From Geobacillus genomosp. 3 (lineage in GTDB: Bacteria > Bacillota > Bacilli > Bacillales > Anoxybacillaceae), in assembly GCF_000445995.2 (NCBI RefSeq), contig NC_022080.4, positions 1,550,001 through 1,614,000 of the forward strand: 64,000 nucleotides of DNA, written 5' to 3'. The translations under genes and the position numbers were made by a program. The notes beneath the pieces are model-generated. The model saw only the letters and a list, made by a program, of their open reading frames with translations. It ran no database searches and was not told the origin of the DNA. This document shows, piece by piece, positions 57,581 to 64,000 of this stretch (position 1 is the stretch's first letter; every line of letters starts with the position of its first letter).

Positions 57581-59668
57581 CTATTCTTTTTTTTCAAGCG
57601 CTTGTTTGAGCAGTTCTCCTAAACTCGTGCCAAACGATTCATTGGACGGACTGTATTTTTGGAGAAGCGCCCGTTCGTTTCCTTTTGCGGCGGTGCGTTT
57701 CGTTTCGTCCGCTTTTTCGACAATGTTGCACGGCCGGCATTGGAAATAGAGCCCGGCTTTGCCTTCGTGTATTTCCATGCGCCGGTGGCATTGCGGACAG
57801 CGGCGGTTCGACAGCTTCGGATCGCGTCTCCGGCGGTAGCGGCATTGTAAGTTCGAACAGACGAGCATCCGTCCATCTTTCGTTTTCCGTTCTTTTAAGA
57901 GGGCGCCGCATTCCGGGCAGGTAAGATTCGTCAAGTTCGGTGCTTTGTACGTCCGCTCGCTCTGTTTGATTTCCGCGACAAGCTGTTCCGTTTGCCGGCG
58001 AATGTTGGTCAAAAACTGTTTCGGGTTTCCGTTTCCGCGGGCGATCGCCTCGAGTTCCCGCTCCCAACGGGCGGTCAATTCCGGCGACTTCAGTTCATCA
58101 TTGACGAGCTCAATCAGCTGTTTTCCTTTTTTTGTCGGATAAAAGCGGCCGTCTTTCCGCTCGACCGTTTCCGTCTCAACAAGCCGCTCGATGATGTCGG
58201 CCCTTGTCGCCGGGGTGCCGAGGCCGTATTTTTCCATTTGCGCAAGCAAGTCAGCCTCTGAATAGCGAGACGGCGGCTCGGTGAACGATTGTTCCATCTC
58301 AAGCCGCACCGATGGGAGCGCCTGGCCTTCCGCGAGATGCAGCAACATCGGTTGGGCCTTGCTGTCTTCCTTGCCGAGAACGGCTTTAAACCCGGTGTTT
58401 ACAACCGCCGTTTCCCGTGCGACAAACGTCTCGCCGCCGATCTCCAAGACCGCAGTTGCTGTTTCATACTCATGCGGCGGGTAAAACAAGGCCAAAAAGC
58501 GGCGGGCGATCATGTCATACAGCTTGCGCTCATCCGCCGACAACTTTCCAAGGTCCAACCGTTCATCGGTCGGGATGATGGCGTGGTGGTCGGTTACTTT
58601 GGCATCGTTAAACACGCGTTTGCCGGCTTTCGCTTGTTTCGCCAGCAGCGGGGCGACCTCTTCTTCGTAACCGGGCTTTATCGCCTGCAGCCGGTCCGTC
58701 ATCGTTGCTTCCATGTCGCTTGGCAAATAGCGCGAGTCGGTGCGCGGGTAGGTGACGAGCTTATGTTGTTCATACAGCCGCTGCAGCACCGAGAGCGTCT
58801 TTTTCGCCGAAAAGCCAAACCGTTTGTTCGCCTCCCGCTGCAGCTCGGTCAAGTCGTACGGCAGCGGAGCGGGCTCTGTTTTCCGCTTCCGGTTGACTGA
58901 CACGACACGCGCCGGCTGGCCATGGAGGCGGTCTATCAGTTGTTTCGCCTCGTCCTGATTAAACAACCGCTTCCCGCCGTTTCGTTCCCACATCGCTGTA
59001 AGAGAACCGATGTGAGCATGAATCGTCCAATACGGGACGGGAACGAACGACTGGATGGCGCGCTCGCGTTCAATGATCATCGCCAGTGTCGGCGTTTGCA
59101 CGCGCCCGGCTGAGAGCGGGTCGTTGTATTTTGTCGTCAAAGCGCGCGTCACGTTCAACCCGATCAGCCAATCGGCTTCGGCGCGGCAGACGGCTGATTC
59201 ATACAGGCGGTCAAACTGCGCTCCGGGCTTTAACTGGCGAAATCCGTCGCGGATGGCGCGGTCGGTTTGCGAGGAAATCCATAACCGCCAAATCGGCTTT
59301 TTCCAACCGATCTTTTGCAAAATCCAACGTGCGACGAGCTCTCCTTCACGCCCGGCGTCGGTTGCGATGATGCAATCGCGCACATCCCGGCGTTTGGCTA
59401 AGCTTTCAATGGCGCGAAACTGATGGCTCGTTTGCCGGATCACTTTCAAACCCATTTGCTTTGGAATGATAGGCAAATCCTCAAGCCGCCACGTTTCATA
59501 TTTCCGGTCATAGTCTTCCGGCATTTTGAGTTCGATCAAATGGCCGAGCGCCCAAGTGACAATATGCTGCTTTCCTTCAAAATAATGTTTATGCGCCTGC
59601 TTGCAGCCGAGCACGCGGGCGATATCGCGGGCGACGCTCGGCTTCTCCGCTAAAACGAGCGATTTCAT
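57581..59668 (-). CDS. topB: DNA topoisomerase III
   Basis: 695 residues, type IA topoisomerase. Toprim: VLAEKPSVARDIA and CIIATDAGREGELVAR; the active Tyr is in LVTYPRTDSRYL (near 310); DHHAIIPT and PATRADIIERL follow. The C-terminal 110 residues hold Cys-rich zinc modules (CPECGALL, CSNLQCRYRR, CPQCHRRM, CRPC), the third-module style of Bacillus TopB. Relaxes negatively supercoiled DNA and unlinks replication intermediates. ATG 59668 has AAAGGAG upstream; the frame to 59695 has no site. Monocistronic. Confidence 0.93.
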   Translation of the reverse strand: MKSLVLAEKPSVARDIARVLGCKQAHKHYFEGKQHIVTWALGHLIELKMPEDYDRKYETWRLEDLPIIPKQMGLKVIRQTSHQFRAIESLAKRRDVRDCIIATDAGREGELVARWILQKIGWKKPIWRLWISSQTDRAIRDGFRQLKPGAQFDRLYESAVCRAEADWLIGLNVTRALTTKYNDPLSAGRVQTPTLAMIIERERAIQSFVPVPYWTIHAHIGSLTAMWERNGGKRLFNQDEAKQLIDRLHGQPARVVSVNRKRKTEPAPLPYDLTELQREANKRFGFSAKKTLSVLQRLYEQHKLVTYPRTDSRYLPSDMEATMTDRLQAIKPGYEEEVAPLLAKQAKAGKRVFNDAKVTDHHAIIPTDERLDLGKLSADERKLYDMIARRFLALFYPPHEYETATAVLEIGGETFVARETAVVNTGFKAVLGKEDSKAQPMLLHLAEGQALPSVRLEMEQSFTEPPSRYSEADLLAQMEKYGLGTPATRADIIERLVETETVERKDGRFYPTKKGKQLIELVNDELKSPELTARWERELEAIARGNGNPKQFLTNIRRQTEQLVAEIKQSERTYKAPNLTNLTCPECGALLKERKTKDGRMLVCSNLQCRYRRRRDPKLSNRRCPQCHRRMEIHEGKAGLYFQCRPCNIVEKADETKRTAAKGNERALLQKYSPSNESFGTSLGELLKQALEKKE

Positions 59669-60009
59669 CAATAAACTCCTTTCTGTCGTCTCCAAATGAG
59701 TCCAGTCTGTTTATTAGTATAATGGAAGAAAGGGAAAGACGCATCCGCCAGGCTCGGCTTTTATGAAGAACGAATCAGCTGAAGCGGCATGAAGGCCGAT
59801 TCAAAAAGGCGGTGATACAAGAGGGAAAAGCATGTTGAATGGAACAAATTCCTCAAAACGGCCGTTTCCTAGATTCAAGGCCGGCGATGGAGCAAAAATC
59901 ATGGTGTTTCCCCATCCTTTTTGACCGTATCCATACTTTCTGCACATTTGCCGGATAAAATAGTAAAATTAGAGCAGCATACGGTCTTGACCGATAAGGA
60001 GAGAAACAC
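59669..60009. other. Divergent intergenic region between topB and the sensor kinase
   Basis: 341 bases without a supported gene. Near the right end CGGTC-TT-GACCG (59982-59993) forms a tight hairpin right before AAGGAG, the ribosome site of the kinase. AT-rich boxes (GATAAAATAG, AAAATTAG) at 59954-59971 are the likely -10 region of the kinase operon. Confidence 0.5.
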
Positions 60010-61383
60010 GTGCGAAAACTTTCGTGGAAACTTGGAATGTTGGTTTTTGCCTTCGTCTTGGCCATTGAAATGGTGCTGTTCGTTTCTCTTTACGCGACGC
60101 TCGTTCATGCGCGCATCGAAGAAGAATTCGCGCAGCTTCTGGCGCGGGGGAACAGCCACCGCAACGTCTTGGAAAAAAACCTTGACCAACCAACGCTTGC
60201 GCATGTGGCGATGATGGAATCGGAGGCGGAAACCGATGTCGTCATCACCGATGCGAAGCGCCAAATTCTATCGGCCTCTAGCGGCATTATCCCGTTTGCC
60301 GAAGAAATCATCCCATTGACGAACGGGCGCTCTATTCCCCGCGACGGCATGATGGTACAAACCGATTGGAAGCAGGCGTCACACATTGCGACGGTGAGCC
60401 CGATCCAAATCGGAGGCGAAACGGGTGGATATGTATACATGTTTCAAGACACCCGCTCGATTCAGACGATGGTGTATAAGCTGAAACATCATTTTGTCGT
60501 CGTCGGCGTGCTGTCGGTGTTGATCACGATGATGACGATCGTCTTTTTCTCCCGCATCATTACAACGCCGCTTTTACGGATGAAACAGGCGACCGAGGCG
60601 CTTAGCCAAGGCGACTTTTCAGTGCGTCTTGAGGTGAAGGGCGATGACGAACTTGCGCAATTAGGCAAAGCCATTCAAACGTTGGCGAACGATTTGGCGT
60701 ATTTGAAACAAGAGCGAAGTGAATTTTTGGCGAGCATCTCCCATGAGCTGCGCACGCCGCTCACGTATGTGAAAGGATATGCCGACATTGCCCGACGGCC
60801 GCATCTGTCCGAGGCGGAGCGGGCGAATTATGTCGCGATCATTTACGAAGAGGCCGAAAAGATTGAAAAAATGGTGAAAGACTTGTTTGAGCTGGCAAGG
60901 TTGGAGCGACACTCGTTCCAGATTGAGAAGCAGCCGATCGATCTTTGTTCGTTTTTAGCCAAACTGTGCGAAAAGCTGCGCCCGGCGTTTCAGGAAAAAG
61001 CGCTGTCGCTTGTCTGCTCGTGCCCTGATGGGGTGACGGCTGCGGTTGACCGGCAGCGGTTTGAGCAAGTGATGATCAATGTGCTTGATAATGCGCGAAA
61101 ATATGCGTTTCCTGGCACAACGGTGACGATCACCGTCCAGCCGCGAAAACATGGGGTCATCATGGCCGTTTCCGATCAGGGGGCCGGCATCCCGCCGGAC
61201 GATGTCCCCCATATTTTTGAACGGTTTTACCGGGTGGATAAGTCGCGGTCGCGAAGGAGTGGAGGGACCGGGCTTGGGCTTTCCATTGCCAAAGAAATCG
61301 TCGAGGCGCATGGGGGAACGATCGCCGCAGAGAGCGAACCAGGGAAAGGAACGACCATCTTGATTACGGTGCCGGAGGGATGA
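60010..61383 (+). CDS. Sensor histidine kinase (EnvZ/PhoR class)
   Basis: 457 residues: TM1 (about 9-31), extracytoplasmic sensor domain (32-155), TM2 (about 157-178), HAMP (about 180-232), HisKA with the phospho-His in SISHELRTPLTYV (near 245), and HATPase_c with NVLDNARKYA, DQGAGIPP and GGTGLGLSI. GTG 60010 follows AAGGAGAGAAACAC. It precedes its response regulator, the reverse of the usual order. Signal unknown. Confidence 0.92.
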   Translation: MRKLSWKLGMLVFAFVLAIEMVLFVSLYATLVHARIEEEFAQLLARGNSHRNVLEKNLDQPTLAHVAMMESEAETDVVITDAKRQILSASSGIIPFAEEIIPLTNGRSIPRDGMMVQTDWKQASHIATVSPIQIGGETGGYVYMFQDTRSIQTMVYKLKHHFVVVGVLSVLITMMTIVFFSRIITTPLLRMKQATEALSQGDFSVRLEVKGDDELAQLGKAIQTLANDLAYLKQERSEFLASISHELRTPLTYVKGYADIARRPHLSEAERANYVAIIYEEAEKIEKMVKDLFELARLERHSFQIEKQPIDLCSFLAKLCEKLRPAFQEKALSLVCSCPDGVTAAVDRQRFEQVMINVLDNARKYAFPGTTVTITVQPRKHGVIMAVSDQGAGIPPDDVPHIFERFYRVDKSRSRRSGGTGLGLSIAKEIVEAHGGTIAAESEPGKGTTILITVPEG

Positions 61384-61385
61384 GG

Positions 61386-62066
61386 ATGTATACGTTGGTA
61401 TTGGTCGATGATGAAGCGCGAATGCTCGATTTGTTGGACCTGTATCTGGCGCCAAACGGTTACCGTTGCGTGAAATGCCGTTCAGGGCAAGAGGCGATCG
61501 ACTATTTGCGGGGCCATCACGCCGATTTGGTGCTGCTTGATGTGATGATGCCGGAACTTGACGGGTGGGAAACGTGCCGTCGCATTCGTTCGTTTTCCGA
61601 CATCCCGATCATGATGGTCACTGCTCGCGACGAAACGGCCGATATCGTCCAAGGGTTGAAAATCGGAGCCGATGATTATGTCACCAAGCCGTTTGACGAG
61701 GCGGAGCTGTTGGCGCGTATTGAAGCGGTGCTGCGGCGTGCCGGTGCCCGCCGCTCGGCGATCCGCACGGCCGGGCTCGTGTGGGATGAAGAGGAACATG
61801 CCGTCCATTATGAAGGAAAGCCAATTCCGTTGACGCCGAAGGAGTTTGCCATTTTAGGGCTCTTCCTCAAACGCCCAAATCAAGTGTTCAGCCGCGGACA
61901 AATCATCGCCTCCTTATGGGGATATCTCGCCGATACGGAAGAGCGGACGGTGGATTCGCATATTAAAAACATCCGCGAAAAACTGCGCCAAGCCGGGTTT
62001 CCGGCTGACGACCATTTGCAGACGGTCTGGGGCGTCGGCTACAAATGGGAAGGGCGCAAGCCATAG
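61386..62066 (+). CDS. OmpR/PhoB-family response regulator
   Basis: 226 residues. Receiver domain with VDDE, phospho-acceptor Asp52 in LLDVMMPE, TARDE and YVTKPF; winged helix (about 125-224) with TPKEFAILGLFLKRPNQVFS and ERTVDSHIKNIREKL. ATG 61386 has GGAGGG six bases upstream; ATG 61380, overlapping the kinase stop, directly abuts that site. Confidence 0.92.
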   Translation: MYTLVLVDDEARMLDLLDLYLAPNGYRCVKCRSGQEAIDYLRGHHADLVLLDVMMPELDGWETCRRIRSFSDIPIMMVTARDETADIVQGLKIGADDYVTKPFDEAELLARIEAVLRRAGARRSAIRTAGLVWDEEEHAVHYEGKPIPLTPKEFAILGLFLKRPNQVFSRGQIIASLWGYLADTEERTVDSHIKNIREKLRQAGFPADDHLQTVWGVGYKWEGRKP

Positions 62067-62108
62067 CCGAACCGGGTGCAGCGCTTCGGAAAGTGAGGCG
62101 TTCCTTTT

Positions 62109-62669
62109 GTGATGAAAGATTGGATGATCGATTTGTTTCAAGCCTACGGCGGGGCAGCATACGTTTTGAGCCTGGCCTGCAATGTGGCGATCAGCGTGCT
62201 TGGGGTCGTCCCAAGCGCATTTTTGACAGCGGCCAATTTGACGGTGTTCGGCTTTTGGCCGGGCTTTTGGGTGTCGTTTGCCGGCGAGGCGCTCGGGGCG
62301 GTCGTCTCGTTCGTCTTGTACCGGAAAGGAGTTCGCCGATGGAACGGGACAAAATGGCTTTCCCATCCGAGCGTGAAGCCGCTGCTTCATGCGGGCGGCC
62401 GGGAGGCGTTTTTCCTCATTTTGGCACTGCGGTTGCTGCCGTTTGTACCATCCGGGGTGGTGACGTTTGTCGCCGCCATCGGCCGTACGTCCCTTTCCGT
62501 GTTTACGGCGGCGAGTTCGCTCGGCAAACTCCCGGCGTTATGGATGGAAGCGTATGCGATTCATCAATTTCTCGAGGCCGCCTGGTCGGGAAAACTGCTG
62601 CTCGCTGTTGCATCGATCGTTCTTTTGTGGTTCGTCTGGCGAAAGATAGGACAAAAAACAGCGGAGTGA
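62109..62669 (+). CDS. TVP38/TMEM64 (DedA-like) membrane protein
   Basis: 186 residues, about five helices of the VTT/SNARE-associated fold: LTAANLTVFGFWPGFWVSFA and GEALGAVVSF, then FFLILALRLLPFVPSGVVTF with the conserved Arg, and FTAASSLGKLPALW. Related proteins act in lipid scrambling or export. GTG 62109 with GAGG 10 bases upstream, or the next codon ATG 62112. 42 bases after the regulator: likely the effector or target of that two-component system. Confidence 0.85.
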   Translation: MMKDWMIDLFQAYGGAAYVLSLACNVAISVLGVVPSAFLTAANLTVFGFWPGFWVSFAGEALGAVVSFVLYRKGVRRWNGTKWLSHPSVKPLLHAGGREAFFLILALRLLPFVPSGVVTFVAAIGRTSLSVFTAASSLGKLPALWMEAYAIHQFLEAAWSGKLLLAVASIVLLWFVWRKIGQKTAE

Positions 62670-62692
62670 AACAGAATTGCCCCAAAGGGCGG

Positions 62693-63421
62693 TCAGCCTA
62701 GGCGCAATACGGCCTTTAGCGGCAAATGGTCGGACGCCGTCGGCATGATCGTCACAACTTGTGCGCCCGCCGCGTGCAGCTGACGGCTGACAAAGATGTA
62801 GTCAAGCCGCCGGCGCGGGCGAAGGGACGGATACGTATCGCCGCTTCCTGTTCCTACTTTTTTCCATATATCATCCGCCTCACGGGCCATGCGCTGCCAT
62901 GGACGGGAGCCGGGTCTCATGTTCCAATCGCCCATGACAAGAAATGGAACGGATTGACGGTGCAACCGCTCGATGAGAAAATCAGTCTGTTTCCGGTGCA
63001 GCAGCGGGTTGAGGCTGAAGTGGGTGACATACACGGCAAGGGGCTGGCCGTGAACGGACACGATCGCCTCGAGCACCGATCGCCCTTCCCCCATTCCCAA
63101 TGCCGCGCGCAATGCGTGATGTTGTCGGGCGGTAATCGGGTAGCGCGACAACAGCCCGTTTCCGTATTGGCGGATGACTCCAGGTTGTTTCGCCCTCCAC
63201 GATACGGAAGGGCTGAACGCATGATGCATCCGCAACTCTCTTGCCAGCCAGCCGATTTGATCCTCATAGTGGCTTCGCCGTGAAAAATAACGGTCCACCT
63301 CGTTCAGGCCGATGATGTCGGCGCCGCTTTGTTTAATCACAGCAGCGATTCGGCGCAAATCCACCTTTCCGTCCATGCCTTTGCCGTGGCGGATGTTAAA
63401 CGTCATAACGCACAGTTCCAC
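62693..63421 (-). CDS. Endonuclease/exonuclease/phosphatase-family protein
   Basis: 242 residues of the EEP (DNase I-like) fold: VMTFNIRHG, GLNEVD (metal Glu), YGNGLLSRYPI, THFSLN, VMGDWNMRPG (Asp-x-Asn) and ASDHLPLKAVL (Asp-His). Cytoplasmic, phosphodiesterase or sphingomyelinase-like nuclease; substrate unknown. GTG 63421 with AAGGAGTGAGAG upstream. Convergent with the TVP38 gene. Confidence 0.87.
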   Translation of the reverse strand: MELCVMTFNIRHGKGMDGKVDLRRIAAVIKQSGADIIGLNEVDRYFSRRSHYEDQIGWLARELRMHHAFSPSVSWRAKQPGVIRQYGNGLLSRYPITARQHHALRAALGMGEGRSVLEAIVSVHGQPLAVYVTHFSLNPLLHRKQTDFLIERLHRQSVPFLVMGDWNMRPGSRPWQRMAREADDIWKKVGTGSGDTYPSLRPRRRLDYIFVSRQLHAAGAQVVTIMPTASDHLPLKAVLRLG

Positions 63422-63602
63422 CGCCCGCTCTCACTCCTTCAAAAATGCTGGCCTAGCAAAGTTTTCCTTCATCCCATTTTGGCCATCATGGCGGTCTTTT
63501 AGTCAGAAGGAGGCAGACAAAAAGTTGTCACGCCTTTTGGATACATTCTCCATCATTTTGGTCTAAGATGGAGATGAAACCGAAAGAAAGGTGGGCACTC
63601 TA

Positions 63603-63833
63603 ATGAAGAAAGTCACAGGAGGCTTGTTGGCTGCTGCGTTGGTGCTAGGGGCCGGAACAGCTGTTTTGGCCAACACGAACGGCCCGCTCTCGTTTGAGCA
63701 AATGCTCCCTCATATGAAAAGCATGCATCCGGATTTATCGGAGCGCCAGTTGCAAGACATGTATAACGCCTGCCACGGGGCAAACGGAGAAAAAACGGGC
63801 CAGCCGTCCCAAACGATGATGAACCGGTTTTAG
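63603..63833 (+). CDS. Small secreted protein, unknown
   Basis: 76 residues. Signal peptide MKKVTGGLLAAALVLGAGTA with a likely cut after VLA; the mature 49 residues contain FEQMLPHMKSMHPDLSERQL and MYNACHGANG, Met- and His-rich with a single Cys, which recalls metal-binding peptides. ATG 63603 follows AAAGGTGGG. Not recognised. Its neighbour across the edge may be a metal or sulfur gene, given the operator at 63976. Confidence 0.6.
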   Translation: MKKVTGGLLAAALVLGAGTAVLANTNGPLSFEQMLPHMKSMHPDLSERQLQDMYNACHGANGEKTGQPSQTMMNRF

Positions 63834-63969
63834 CGAACGAAAGAAGCGGCTTGCACCACAAGGCAGCGGATCGATCCATGACCGAAGGGATCGGCAGGCG
63901 CCGTTTCCGCCATCATCCGCCGCCTGGCAGGCCGCCTTTCTTTTTTGTCATGAAAAGGAAGAAAATTCA

Positions 63970-64000
63970 TTGCAACATTATACCCCATTCGGGTATAATG
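63970..64000 (+). promoter_or_regulatory. Promoter with CsoR-type palindrome at the window edge
   Basis: TTGCAA (63970-63975) and TATAAT (63994-63999) are 18 bases apart. The palindrome CATTATACCC-N5-GGGTATAATG (63976-64000) fills the spacer and covers the -10. An ATACCC...GGGTAT core is the pattern of CsoR/CstR-family operators. The controlled gene lies beyond the window. Confidence 0.6.

Noticed and set aside
1-64000. CRISPR array
   Set aside because: No run of regularly spaced direct repeats of 24-40 bases was seen on either strand, and no cas-like genes are present.

Overview
The window reads as chromosome of a moderately GC-rich, spore-forming, thermophilic member of the Bacillaceae, most likely Geobacillus or Parageobacillus. 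The evidence is a GerA-family germination operon, B. subtilis-like gene sets (YtrA/B-type ABC module, NfrA, YlmA, TopB, Hanks kinase), Bacillus-type Shine-Dalgarno sites, frequent GTG/TTG starts, an IS1634-family element and an IS605-type TnpB remnant. The species is inferred from gene content, not tested.

Layout. 1-3.5 kb: end of an unknown gene, then a self-regulated GntR(YtrA)/ABC operon. 3.6-7.6 kb: a gerK-order (A-C-B) germinant receptor operon. 7.9-10.3 kb: an orphan partner-switching module (PAS-PAS-PP2C phosphatase, RsbW-like kinase, STAS antagonist) without a sigma factor. 10.3-14.1 kb: a heterodimeric ABC exporter preceded by a 17-codon leader peptide and a hairpin set that looks like a ribosome-controlled attenuator. 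14-23.5 kb: mixed housekeeping genes, including a glutamine synthetase paralogue with good cre and TnrA/GlnR boxes and without the Arg62 feedback residue of B. subtilis GlnA. 23.5-28.9 kb: an ABC-2 exporter, then an intact IS1634-family element with a 6-bp target duplication that splits a minus-strand gene; joining the flanks restores a 156-codon frame.

29.0-29.3 kb carries three tRNA genes (Pro-CGG, Ala-CGC, Ser-CGA), all reading G-ending codons. 29.5-34.4 kb: pirin, nfrA, a secreted SpoIID/LytB protein, a sirtuin. 34.5-44.1 kb: a catabolic operon (acyl-CoA dehydrogenase, SDR, two MaoC halves, thiolase, TetR regulator, complete Liv-type ABC uptake system) under a perfect 18-bp palindrome. 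The identical palindrome recurs at the promoter of a two-SDR operon at 54.3 kb, so both probably form one TetR regulon.

44.3-50.4 kb: a QueT/OsmC chimera, chromate transporter, a heme A synthase paralogue, and a four-gene heme-copper oxidoreductase operon. Its subunit I keeps all metal ligands but has Asn where oxygen reductases have the cross-linked Tyr, which makes it a candidate CuA-containing nitric oxide reductase rather than an ordinary ba3 oxidase. 50.4-56.4 kb: small genes, a GH37 trehalase remnant and a decayed TnpB/omega-RNA end. 56.4-64 kb: a His/Tyr/Ser-rich small protein coupled to a Hanks kinase, topB, a histidine kinase/response regulator/TVP38 operon, an EEP-family nuclease, a small secreted protein, and at the right edge a promoter whose spacer is a 25-bp CsoR-type palindrome.
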